Shown here piece by piece: positions 24,701 through 36,500 of a stretch of DNA of 64,000 nt. The stretch covers positions 87,210-151,209 of the forward strand of contig QNGE01000876.1 in NCBI GenBank assembly GCA_008508345.1, in the 5' to 3' direction. Below the pieces are notes generated by a model, which saw only the letters and a list, made by a program, of their open reading frames with translations, was not told the DNA's origin and searched no databases. A program made the position numbers and the translations under genes. Every line of letters begins with the position of its first letter. Position 1 is the first letter of the stretch. This stretch comes from Paragonimus westermani. Its lineage: Eukaryota; Platyhelminthes; Trematoda; Plagiorchiida; Troglotrematidae.

Positions 24701-27499
24701 TCAAACATTCCGTGCTAGAATCTACCAAATTTGCCAATGAACATTGAAACTTTATTACCGGCAAGTCGTTTGGCAGATCAGTCAACCTAGAAGAAATCTT
24801 GTTTTAAAAAATCTCGGTTTTGGCTGTGCTCTAACCAAAATCATCCTGTGCATTCTATAGGAAACAGCTGAACGGGTAAGTAAGGTACTTTAAGTACGAA
24901 ATTCTTTGGCTCCCGGTTTTGTTTTTTAGATTGTAACACTTGAATAAGCTGCTGCCATCGTTGGTTTGATTCCACCCAAAGCGTGGAGTGCTCACATATG
25001 TTTTAGAAAGTCAGTCTTTCAAGATTCAATTGACCGACAATTTCTGTTAGTCAGCATTTTGATCTGGCAGAGTCAAGTAAATAAATGAAGGTCACTTGCA
25101 GGATATTGTCAGAATTCATGAGTACCTTAGAATAATCAGAAGAGGTGCATAAGAAGCAGCGAAAAACAAATGACAATATCAATTTACTTTCAAGTTGCTT
25201 TTGTGAAAATGACTATTCAGTTGGTGTAATTATTCAGAATTACAACACAGTGACAAGGCACTTCTAATCTGCGCGAATTAAATTTTGTAAACCGCCATCT
25301 CTATCTCATGTCTAGTCCTGTCTTCTGGGACCTTGAAAGTGGACTCTGGCCAACGTATTTTTCTTAATGAATGAGTGAATGATGGAAGTGTCAGGCAACC
25401 TAGTAAGTACTGATTATCCGATTGTGTTTGAGTGAAATACATACATCGTTAATAAAGTGGTCAAATCATTAAGTTGACAAGAAAGCTTTCATCTTCCACT
25501 GTCATATGTGTGTAAGTAGCCAGCCAGCTAGCTGACACACAGCGCGATTTGTCGAACTCCTTTTGGAGTAGACCTCGACCACATCGCTAACACCTCAGTA
25601 GCGACTACTACCTTACATCTACCATAATGAGAAGAAACAGTACCATTTCTCAAGAAGGCGTTTCTGTATAGTGGTCGTCAGTGAAAAGCTTCCTTTACGA
25701 TTAGTTGCTATATATTGATTTTTTTCATGCCCTCATCAATTAATGCAACATGGCTATTTCACCTGAAGGTCGGATCACTTGGAGACAATGTGTGAACAGA
25801 AATGGTGTTAGTCATGTATGGATAGAGTGCATACTAACGTCCTACGCGTACTGGATACTTCTGCATTCCTTCTGTATACTATGTACTGTCGGTAATTTGG
25901 TTAATGCTTAAAATATAACCTGATGTGACCGGCAACTCCTAATTTCAATCTGAACAACGGGAGAACCAAAATAGGACTGGCCCCACTGTTTAGTTCTCCA
26001 GATTCCATATAAAATCGTCACAGATTGAAGACCGACAACGATTTCGGTTCCATTGAATTGTGTATGTTTCGATTTGCCAAGGAGGAAGTCCTACTAAACT
26101 GCATTGGATGAACGTAGATAACATCAAAGAAGCTAATGTTAGTTGACCGTTTGAGTGAAGGCAGAAAATCAGACCAGTATGGCGCAATTTACAGGGTCTC
26201 CCAAAGTGGAGTTTAGGAGAAGGAAGACAGGTGGGAGGTGTGTTTGGAACAAAGGCGTTTAAAGTGGCCTGAACGATAAAGCATATCAGTGGTTTTTTAA
26301 GGAAACCACTTTATTTAGGAAGCAGACTGTGAGTTTGTGCAGTTTTTAAGGATACCAGTATGAGTTCACTAGGTATCGACTGCCGAGAATGGTGACCACC
26401 AACCTATCAACACTGTGGTTGACAAGAGGTAAATTTGAAGTACCGACTATTCTCCCTTCAACTAACCGTGCCAGAACACGGTTGGAAATCGTTTGAAAGC
26501 ACTGGTAATTACTTCTGAAAACGTGCAACATTGTCTTTTGAAATTTTTGTTTCCCACAGGTGGTTTCTTTGAAAGAGGGACTACCATACAGAATTCGGAT
26601 CCTCATTTGATATACACTTAACTACTTCGGGTGGCTAGAGTCTGAGTTCGGTGCCACAGAAACCACAGTTTGTGTATGTAGAGAATGGATCTTCAGCACA
26701 CTATTAGTAGACTGTGATAACCCACTGATCGCTCCTTTTGTATTCGTTATAAAATTACCCGCAATCGTGGAATCAGGCGTACTGGCTGACATGCACCTGA
26801 AAGCTCATTCGAAAACAACTACTGAACGAGAATCCTGCGCTTTTCATCATGCAACAGTTGGAGGGATCAGAATGGCAATTCATGGTTGAGAATATCTCAT
26901 AATTTTTGCATCATTCAACTAATAACCATACTGCCTTTCGCCCATGCACTTAAGATACACAGCTGTGAAACAAAATCTGTGCACAAAGACGCGTGATAAG
27001 TTGAACGGTACCGTGGTACTAGTAACTAACAGTTGAGTCTACATTAGTGTTTAGGTACATTGCTTTGTTGACATACATTACAGTAATTCTGTTATGATAT
27101 TCAACGTTTTCTGTACCGCACTTCAAACGTTTTGTTTTTCGGACAACATTTATTTTGTCTGGTAGATTTCTACCCGATAAGTCTGAAGTTAGCTTTATGA
27201 TGATCCAGTAGAACTCATGTCAGGTTTGTTATATTTCTATCCGTTATCCTAACCGTGATCAATGACATTTGTGTGTTACTTCCGTTGGAATTTAAACATC
27301 ACAGTCCGTTTGACGTAACCAACCGAAGCAGTTTTTGTGGAAGACATCTAACGCGACCGTAGTAGTCTAGCTTGAACTCATGAACAGACCCGACTGTGTT
27401 AACTAAAAGAAATTAGAGTCGAAAAACAGAGACGGAAACTGGTGACATAATTTTTCAAATGTCCATTAACTTCAAAATGACCATATAAATTGAACGTAC
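18770..27499 (-). other. Filamin intron 8 (8.73 kb)
   Basis: The intron separates repeats 3 and 4, with a GTACGT donor and a ccgtttag acceptor. It contains short unremarkable ORFs on both strands. Segments near 23.1-23.5 and 24.0-24.7 kb look somewhat more GC-rich, but I could not identify a gene or repeat in them. Confidence 0.8.
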
Positions 27500-27636
27500 G
27501 TTGAAAGGACTCAGCATAATGTGGTCACCACCGTAACGAACGTGGACTTGATGAAGGCCAGCACGTTGCGGATTGTAGCTGCAGTCAAACAAATATGCTC
27601 CTGTTTTACGTGTCGTGCAGGGTATTTCACGTCCAT
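27500..27636 (-). CDS. Filamin, window exon 8: second half of repeat 3
   Basis: The exon codes 45 residues after a split Asp codon: GREIPCTTRKTGAYLFDCSY, NPQRAGLHQVHVRYGGDHIM and LSPFN. The Y.P...G.H.V.V.YGG..I..SPF pattern is the back half of a filamin repeat. The acceptor is ttgttctgtcag. The donor is AAC|GTACGT in phase 0; C before GT is slightly atypical but the next exon fits. It is continuous with exon 7 across a 5.1-kb intron. Confidence 0.93.
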
Positions 27637-27949
27637 CTGACAGAACAATAAGACGAAAAATACAGCAAAATATTTGCTTATGTCATATAACGTCTCTGGT
27701 TTGTGGAACAACTGTGTATTCTTCAATGTCATTGAATGATCCTGGTGCACAGGTATGACGCGCGCATCAGGCGGAAGCAATCAACAGGGCGTAAGTTACA
27801 GTAGGCTTACCGTATACCCATCATCAACAATGAATCATTGGATTTATTACTGATGACAGGAGAAAGACAGTCCAACCAAAACTGACGCCACTTTAGTGGA
27901 TATTTTGTCGATCGTTTCTGCCGGACATCCACTAACAAGTATACGAGTA

Positions 27950-28130
27950 GTGGTTGAGCGTTCAGATGTGATAATTCGGTCGTGCCTAAAGTGAGGTCAA
28001 TGGCGCAGTGGTCAACACGGCTGCCTCATGAAAAGCGTGACCGGAGTTCAAATCCCGACCGTGGCACTAATGACGAGCTCTAACGAGAGCGAAACTCGAG
28101 TCTAATGCTTCTTATCGAAATAGGTTGGCT
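27950..28130 (+). mobile_element. tRNA-related SINE-like element, copy A (best preserved)
   Basis: A perfect polymerase III A-box-like motif, TGGCGCAGTGG, lies at 28001..28011, and a B-box-like motif, AGTTCAAATCC, at 28045..28055 (two differences from consensus). They are spaced about 44 bp apart as in tRNAs. The sequence does not close into a full tRNA with an acceptor stem. Similar, more diverged sequence occurs at three other sites in the same orientation. Together these indicate a SINE family. The ends are approximate and no target duplication was resolved. Confidence 0.55.
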
Positions 28131-28525
28131 GCACAGTTACGCGCGTGACAGATCACTTCTCCCGTGAATGTTGATCTTGATGTATTAATAAATCTTGGTG
28201 CCGTTTACTTGTAGGAACTTGTTTCCGCGTAGTTTTTCTTTCTTACTTTCTATTGTCGGACCTTCTTCTATACGTACCCTGGTTTCATTTTCGCTTGGCC
28301 GCATCGCCATTGCGTGACTGTTGCATTTGATTATACTTACGCGAACCGTTAGTCTCGGAACTTGTATACCTGGTGGATTCAATATCGAGGTTTGTTGTTG
28401 CCTTCCACTGTTCTGTTTATCATATTGTTTTTGAACATTAGCACCTTATTAATAGGAAACTCGCCAATACGACCGTGTTTCTTTCTGGATCCGAATTGGT
28501 TGCTCGACGGGCTCAGAATTTATAG

Positions 28526-29500
28526 ACGTTCGTTACTTACAGACGTTACTATCGTGGATCCAGCATATCGATAGAAGTTGCGAGAAGACTAAGCGTTGCT
28601 CGAACAACCACTAGACGTTCGGGATCAACAGTGCTCGATAAATCCGCGTTGGTGAAGACCAAATCTATCTGCCAACTGGATGAAAGCTATCGGTCCTTGT
28701 ACAATGGCCGAGCTAATCGAAGTTGACACGCGTGATGTGCAAGAATGTTCTCCTGGCTACCAATCGGCCAAAGCTTCTCCGAGAACAACCGTGTCACTGA
28801 GCTCGCCTGCTGCGCCTCTCTGTGTGCAGAACTGTCCTGTTCCCTATCTCCAACATTTGAGCGGTGATCCCCAGGTGACCCACATTGATGACGACATCAT
28901 AATTGATTTAAATATTTCCAATGTTTCTGCTTGAGTTCATTCCTTGCATGTGCCTTTTCCTTCTAAGTATTCCCATGATTTTCGGAGGGACCTGTCTGGG
29001 ATTGTTGAGTTGTCTGCTGTATCATATGATTGTGGCATGCTTGGGCCCCTAGAGCTAAGCAGGCACCATGCCCAGAGATAGCTTTAGGGTCGGTGGTAGC
29101 CCCACCGAAGAAGATGGAGTGTGTATCTGAACTTCCTAAACTTGTCCCAGCTATAAATCGTTGTTTACTTGGGCGAAATTTGGTGATGGATGACAGCCTT
29201 ATTGAGGAAGAATTGCATCTAAAGGAAGAGAAGCTAAGGTTTATGAGGACACAAGTAGAATTTCGCAAGAGGTTGAAGGAAAGGTCTGGTTGTGGTAAGA
29301 CTGTGGAGCCAGCGAAGATGATGGATGCAAATGTCTTCCCATCTATCTCGTCATATAGACCTACTTACGGGTTCCAAGGGAGCTCCATGGAGCAGTATAT
29401 GCGCAATTTAGTTGTCAGTGTGGGCCTGCCAAATGCGAACGTTGAATGCGAACGCTGTGATCAAATGTGGGTGATGTTCAACTTGAAAATAAACGAGTAG
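28526..29500 (+). pseudogene. Plus-strand coding-like island with broken frame, nested in filamin intron 7
   Basis: Three open frames overlap in series on the plus strand, opposite to filamin. Frame one (28526..28726) includes SGSTVLDKSALVKTKSICQL. Frame two (28680..28934, then open past one TGA to 29081) includes DDDIIIDLNISN. Frame three (29030..29500) includes IEEELHLKEEKLRFMRTQVE followed by FRKRLKERSG, a likely coiled-coil, and ends LKINE at TAG. The relay of frames and the internal TGA look like one decayed reading frame, possibly retroposed or mobile-element derived. I do not recognise the protein. Whether the last frame (up to 156 codons) is intact and expressed cannot be judged here. 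Confidence 0.4.
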
Positions 29501-30113
29501 TCTCAGCCAGCCCTAATAATCTACAGTGGCTTGTCTCCGACGCACTTATTGACTTAGCGTGTTGACGTTCATTTTTCAAGTTTTTTGCACTCCATCATAC
29601 TGACGAACTACACTTCATCGTGTTGACCTTGTCTTGTGGTTCATAGATTCCTACTTGCTCACCGTCAGCCTGAAAGTAAGCTAAAATTTTAAAGAAAGTT
29701 TAACGAATGACAAATGAGCACTGTGGTGACTGATCACTAGCATAGATTAGGTAACATGATGATGCACTGAAAACCTATTGAACGCAGTGAACTACGTGTT
29801 GTCTCGTAATGCGTATAAAAAGGCGTGTGTATCATGCTTAGTATCCTGGGCGATACTACACAACATCCTGTTCATGCCGATTTCTACCGTATCGATTGTT
29901 TTCCGGAAGACAGGGCATCTGTTTGGGGCGCAAACCACACACGTAGGTTTGCAAAGTACGTGAGTTGCTTGTCACCCGGTCTGAAGTCGGTTGCACAGTG
30001 TATGATTGTATTATCTTCGGATCATTTATTTACCAAACAAAGAGGTCAGTAAGAACGGACTAGTCTATTGGTTGCTACTTTGACCGTTATGCACTTGGGG
30101 AACGCGTGAACCT

Positions 30114-30141
30114 ACATACACGCACACACTCAAACACACAC
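30114..30141. repeat. Imperfect CA-rich repeat
   Basis: This is an imperfect ACA/CACA-rich stretch (ACACGCACACACTCAAACAC and flanks) in intron 7. Confidence 0.7.
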
Positions 30142-32777
30142 TGCAGGCAGCTGGAGAGTCTGATCAAAGTAAATTTCGTCCGACAAACCGTAGATTCTGG
30201 AATATGTCAGATGATCACGTAGTAGTCACTACCGCAGTACGTGTTGAAATGAGAACATTGTTGTCTTGGTTACAGTGGATTTATGTAATTACTGGTCAGG
30301 ACGTTATGTCCGCACAATATTTATCAAGACCATCGACTATATACCCAAAGCCGTTACAAATGTGGCTTGTTGGTAAGATGAGTTTATCAAATTTAAGTGT
30401 ACACAGTCTCAAGACTCATATGAGACTGGGAAAAATATTTCTGGCGGCAACTCAGTGAACAACGCACCTTCTCATCTTTACGTCGCAATGGGTAACACAC
30501 AAATGTGCAATCTGTTCTGTGTGGACTCTGTTGAACTAGTTTCACGCATCGTGTTATATTACCCACTGTTCGTAGCACGAATGTCTGAGGGTTGTAACGG
30601 AAGTTGACACACTTAATCCAAACCGCCCTCATCAGGTCAAATCAGATTTGGTCCTGTTTGAGTGTTTCATGGTCAAGAAAAGTTATTGAGCGACCAACGT
30701 TCTCACCGAAACGTTCGGTGGCTACTCAGAAGAGGAGTGTCCAGCCTTAAACACGCTGGGCAATATTTAGGCAAAGGTCTTTTCGTTTTTTTCTGCGTTT
30801 TAATCCGACCACGGTAATTTAATCATGGGGGGTGAACGAAGAATGGAGGCGCATGAGGCCAGCTGGCTTAATCGGTGGGGGTAGATTCATACAAAAGATT
30901 CAAACCGGGGAGTCGAAATGTACCGGTTGGAGGATGGTGGGGTCATCGAAGATGGAAAGTCGAATACTTTATTCTCTCTTCAGTTTACCAGAGCACCTAG
31001 GAAAGTACACCATGAGACACTGAAGATTAGATAGCATGACCGAATGCTTTTTATCATTCTCCATCAAAAAAGATTGTGAAAATCATACATATGAGAGGTA
31101 GGGAGCAAAAATAGAGGTGTGATATAGATACTCGCTGCACTACGAAATGACTCGCACTCCACGCATAGTTTATGTAACTGGAACAGGGGGTGTATGGTAT
31201 GATCTAGTAAGCAAAGTGGTCGATTTGACCATGGCTGTGGCAGTCGTAAGCAATAAGTGCACGTTTTAACAACACAAACCAAAGAAGTGTAAACGAATGA
31301 CGATTGAATTGACCGTTGCCAACGTGCAACAGTGAAATGACGGAACATCTGGGGAAATGCGAAAGACAGTCAAATCGTCAACTTGGTATTTAGGGAACTA
31401 GGTATTGCACCGGTAACTCTTCCGTTTGTCTCACTGTCAGATTATACAACATTAAACTTCTTGACTCGCTTAACCGGACATTCGTTCATATGGCCCAAGT
31501 ACCCAACTTCTCAGCAGCAAGAGGAGAAATGTGCTACTAGCGACTCGTCATGGGCAACCGTTTTGTAGAAAAACCTCTCGTGGCCACTGTGGTAACAGCC
31601 TTTTCAGACGCCACCGACCATAACTCACCTACACTCTAAGTGTGTGAAACGTGCTAAGAATGGGTGATGAGAGGTCAAATGTCTTAAGACATGCGTCCTA
31701 TCAAATCACCGACGTTGGCTTTTGAACTATACTACCTTTCACTTCACACAGGGAGATATGCACCATATTTCGGCTGTTTTAACCAAATGCTGATGGAAAG
31801 GACTCAAAGGCTAAGGCGGAATAAACAGAATGATGTATCTCCCCAAACCGTTATGTGAGTATCCTTTGAGTAAGAACGGTCACAATTCTGCAGAGTCATC
31901 TTGATAATAGTTCCATCTACAGCAAAATTTGGGTGGCTGACAGCTGGGTGAGTCACTGCCAAACAATGTGTAGGATTGTGCGTTCAATCCGTATGTGTTT
32001 AATTGGTTGCCCATTTAGAAAGGATTCATCTAAGCGGCCGCCTGGATAGAATCTCCATTCAACTTTAAGGCAGCTGTGATGTTTTGAAAGATACCAAACT
32101 TATAAAGCTAATCTACAGTATGACCGAAAGCAGTGTTTGTGTTTCGTTGTCCACAAAAGTCCTCTTTCTTCCATATTGGTAGTTAATTGAAGTCGGTCAT
32201 TTTTAAAGAATGTTTCAAACGATCATACTTTTTGAATCAGGTCGGCCTGGACCTTACGGTTTCCACGTAGACAATGAGTTGTTTATTTCATCCTACTGTG
32301 ACCATGTTCTCTTGGCGGCATGTTGACGACTTGGGAAATTGGTTACCGTCCACCGCCAATCCATGTGCACAAATGTAAGCGTATGGTGACACACGGACAA
32401 TGACTTTGTTGAACTTGAATTCCGTAGATGACATAGATTGCAACCGCTCATGAGGTGTCATTATATGCGCACGTGATGACGAAATGCTCTCAGTCTGACT
32501 AATTAATAGGGACAATCTTGGCAACTAGTTAGATAAGTTCTTTGGCGGAGTCCCCTGTTGCATTTGAATTTTTTGGTCCTATTTGTAAAAGCATGGACAC
32601 AAAAATTCCTTCAAGAGAAATGTTAGTACAGAAGCAGGTTCACGCCCAGCACACTATTGAGGATTCTATCTTTATCCTGATCAATAGTTCACACGTAATT
32701 TTAAGTCTACCAACGAACTGATCTTTTAGGTTAGTTCACCTACGGTACCCCGAGACGACACAAATCAAGACACTTAC

Positions 32778-32915
32778 CGGGTGAAATTACAGTCACTTCC
32801 AACGGACCTTCACCAGCATCCTCAGTGTGCACTTTGAAGTCGGCGAGATCTTTCACGCGGATTCCCTGGGGCTGAATGCCACGGCCAGTTGCATATGCCT
32901 GTTTTGCGTCGCAAG
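32778..32915 (-). CDS. Filamin, window exon 7: first half of repeat 3
   Basis: The exon codes 45 residues: CDAKQAYATGRGIQPQGIRV, KDLADFKVHTEDAGEGPLEV and TVISP. The GRG(I/L)QP.G.RVK..ADFKV signature is typical of filamin repeat 3. It opens with two bases completing an alanine and ends CCCG|GTAAGT in phase 1. I chose the upstream AAG acceptor because it restores the CDAKQ start and the phase. The inner CAG at 32898 would drop 17 nt and shift the frame. Confidence 0.93.
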
Positions 32916-33532
32916 CTTAGAGACAGAATGCCAGAAAGCAGTTAGCGTGAGAAGAGAATGAGAGTTTCCGCTCCAAACAGATTTGTTTGTTGCTTGGCTC
33001 TAACTTGTCTGCGGTAACGAATAAGGCATTTCACATTGGAGCATAAACGTTACCTTAGCCAAATAAATACACATTAATAAATTCGTTGCATCCGTGTAAC
33101 AGAGTTATTTATGCTGAACTCAAATCAGTAGGACTGGAAAAAGTTACTCAGATCTTTCCGGGCCGGTCAAAAAATGGAAATCAAGACTGTTTTCTTCTTT
33201 ACCGCTCACCTGGATGCCATCTTCTAGTAGCTTAATTGCAGCACACACACACTACAAAATGACCACTAAACAATGTAAGAAACTAACTTGAGTTCCACTC
33301 AATTTTCACATAAAAGTAATTTTTCCAAATAGGCAAGCTGGATTTCATTCGGTAGAAAACATAGTACGCAAACCAGTACATTAAGTGAGCGATTCTTCGC
33401 TGTACATTCCAGACGGCAGTTTGACGTCACTCGAGTTTTATGTTGATAGAAAAAATTAAACAAAAATACCTGACTAACTAGCAATAGAATGTTCTGAGAC
33501 CAATTCAGATCGCTAACAAGCACTGAACTCAC
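32916..33532 (-). other. Filamin intron 6 (617 bp)
   Basis: This is a short intron with a GTGAGT donor and a ctgtctctaag acceptor, between the basic linker exon and repeat 3. It holds no other feature. Confidence 0.8.
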
Positions 33533-33586
33533 CTGGACGACGTGGTGCGGACATTTTTCGCTGAGAGATTGCTGCTTGGATGGGTT
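33533..33586 (-). CDS. Filamin, window exon 6: basic linker mini-exon before repeat 3
   Basis: This is a 54-nt exon with a very good acceptor (gtctcttccag) and donor (CCAG|GTGAGT). In frame it reads PIQAAISQRKMSAPRRP, with split codons giving Glu before and Ala after. It leads straight into CDAKQAYATGRG of repeat 3. Like exon 5 it is phase 1 on both sides and could be skipped in frame. The QRKMSAPRRP stretch is basic with a serine (RKMS), a possible kinase site. The role is inferred; the splice signals and frame fit are strong. Confidence 0.78.
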
Positions 33587-36500
33587 CTGGAAGAGACAAT
33601 TTCCATGTCAAAGCCTAAGGAGTTTGTGATCGTCTGACATACTTCCACCCAGGTCAAGACCAATCAGCTGTTGGGAGTTTTCTATCCCATGTTTTTCATG
33701 CGCTTTCACATGCATCAAGACTTTGCAAGCAAAAACAACACAAACACCGATAATTAGTCGGGATTTTTCTTCTTGTGATTTGATAACTATCCTCGTTCGA
33801 AGAAGGCTTTCGTGAGTAAAAATAAAGCATACCATTGCTTTCCCAGAAAGAACTAGCGATTTTTTTTATTAGGGCGAAAACTCCGATAAACGTGCATTGT
33901 ATCTGACAATAGATAGCTGTCATCGTCAACCAGAAACACCGTTTCGGTCAAGCGAGTCTCTGCTTTTGACTCGCTGCTATTCGTTTATGCTCTAAAACCG
34001 CTAAATTGGGGGATAAACTAAAAACTAACCGAATCACCTCATTCTGTTACAACCCAACTAAGAATCTCATTCCATCGGAAGAAGACTGATGGAGGAATGT
34101 CGTTTGGTCAAACCCTGAGTTACATTGCCTTGTTAACCTTCATCGGTATCCCATTACGACTGTGTAGGAAAAGATTTTGGGCCAGCAATCCGAATTGAAC
34201 TTCTTTCATCCATACTAACAGGCCACAAAGAAACTGCACAAAGATTACTTATGAATCTTTTGTCACAAGTAAGACTTATAAAACTGACGGCAAGATGAAT
34301 ACAAGCTTTGTTCCGTAACACAAAGGGTTTCAGGTTTGGTCCTCCATTAAGTGTAAATATACCTGCTGGGTGGAAGTAAAACGAAAGCCGGTTGTGCAGT
34401 GTCGGTTTGATGGAAAGCACCCTGTAGGAGCAGATGGGATCAATTAGGTAATCTGTGACTGGGACACGCTTGATCACCAACAGGCAACATAATCTTAAAT
34501 GACGTAACTTTTTGTATCCGCCTAGGAATGTGCTCAGCCGTATGTTGATGCAAACACTGGCCTGTTCTGCTTATTAAAATATCACTACAACTTCAGGTGA
34601 ACGGTTGTATTACGTACGACACAGAGTGATCACCTACGGACTTGAATATAGTAGAGGGCTTATCAAGTTATGCAGCTGGATCAGTAAATCTCACAGCCCA
34701 CGCAGTTTGTCACTCAAACTTATTAGCAGTTGACTATTTTGTGTACTAATTGCAGATTTATTATCACTTTTCATACGGTATGCGTTCTACTTATTGTTCT
34801 CTTCTAAGCATTCCTTACAAAGCACTGCCCTCTTCGAACAGGTTTCGCCATCTAATCTGCCCCATCACAGTCTTGTGGAGTTTTCATGGTCACAGGTCTC
34901 CCCATCATTGTGTACATGACGTAGTTCTAAATCACTATTAATCGAAGTATTAAGCACTTTAAGTGCAATGAAACCTGGCGGTCAACAACCACATTCTGAA
35001 ATGTTCAATTGATACAAGTTGAATCGCACGAACTACCCCATTGGCTGTCATTCTCTGTTCATCAATAGCTGGCTGTCAGTCATAACTAAGCTGAGTCAAT
35101 TCATTCGAACTGTAAGGAAATGGAAAACGAGATGGTCCAGGAGGTCAGCCCCGAGGATGGTGAAGGCAGGTCAAAACGCTATGTAGGTGACCATCATGCA
35201 ACTCGCAAGACACAGTGGACTCTTGGAAATAAATGGAAAATTACTCCTAACAGAGTCAGTCGACTGTTTCTTAGGGTCACGATAAAGAATCCATGTGTTT
35301 CCAGCCCAACCCTTCACGGATAATAGCGTCCTTGTGTATAATCCAACAAAGGTTGGACAACAGAATTCAATGTTTTTAGGTTCATAGCGTGTGTCGTTCT
35401 AACCACTACACGCGGTTAAATCTCAAGGAGTGACTCAGTTTGGTAATGACTACAGATTAGCTGCTCAAGCATAGGGACTGACAACCAAACTGTGTTCGCA
35501 TTACACAACTCCCATGTTTCGGGTGACGTAGAATATAGCTACCTGTCAAGCGATTCCGTGACTGGGTAGAGATATCGAAATCGCTCGCTGAGTCACGCGA
35601 TCAGGGCATGCTCAAATTCATGAACGAACGGCATGCATTTCGATCCAGGAAATTCTGCAATATTTTGATGAAATGGTGTTTTCAGATTAACGAAGGCTGT
35701 GATTATTCAGTGGGGTAGACTGGTGTTTACGGAATAAATCTACATTAGTGATAGTGACTGCAGAAATCCGCCAACCATTGTACAACTCATCAACTACCCT
35801 GCGTCCTTAAATGTCGCATATTTTAGTTATACATCTAATTGCCACCACGAGAACTGTTTCACCACTTCGGGAGTGCTGATTGGGAAGCTTTAATTCAAGC
35901 GAGACAGAACTATCTGTGAGTCCAGTTGATAGGAAATCGGTGTGAAGTGAAAGAATGCAAAATAACGACCAAATCATATTGGTTCCTGGCGACATGGAGG
36001 TTGCAAAAGTTTGCTAAAACATCTGGTGATGAACTCTGAATTACTGCATCCTTCATTACGAAAGGTGACGAGGTCAGCTGAATGGAATTCAGGACATAAA
36101 TCTGTGAACTAAGTGAACCTAGACAAGTAAAAATCATATTGTTGTCCAGAAGACAGTTTCAAGGCGATACAACCAATAATTTTATGTTTCAATAAAGGGT
36201 GTTGAAGCAATTTATTTTCTGTGGGATTTGCTATCTTGTTAGAGTGTGAAGAGGTGAAGCTGTCTGACCGATAAGCTCGTTGTTATGCGCAATTTATTTA
36301 TTGTTTGATGCTTTCAGGTTAACGACTTACAGAAGCAACTAATTGTGCTGACATTCCACAAAATATCTTATTCTTGTTTTCAGGATATTGTTGAAGGGAA
36401 TACGGCATTTTAAACCGCAGTCATTTCATGTGAAAGAGGGTTCAGATCGAATGCACGTATGTGGCCGAAGCAAATGACTGATCAGCTCAGCTCTGTAAAT

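Larger units (their letters stand above)
27637..32777 (-). other. Filamin intron 7 (5.14 kb)
   Basis: The intron splits repeat 3, with a GTAAGT donor and a ttgttctgtcag acceptor. It contains a SINE-like copy at about 28.0 kb and, beside it, a plus-strand coding-like island at 28.5-29.5 kb, both listed separately. A CA-rich stretch lies at 30.11-30.14 kb. Confidence 0.85.

Noticed and set aside
27985..28065. A functional tRNA gene at copy A
   Set aside because: A and B boxes are present, but I could not form a proper acceptor stem or anticodon arm, and diverged copies exist elsewhere; a tRNA-derived repeat is more likely.
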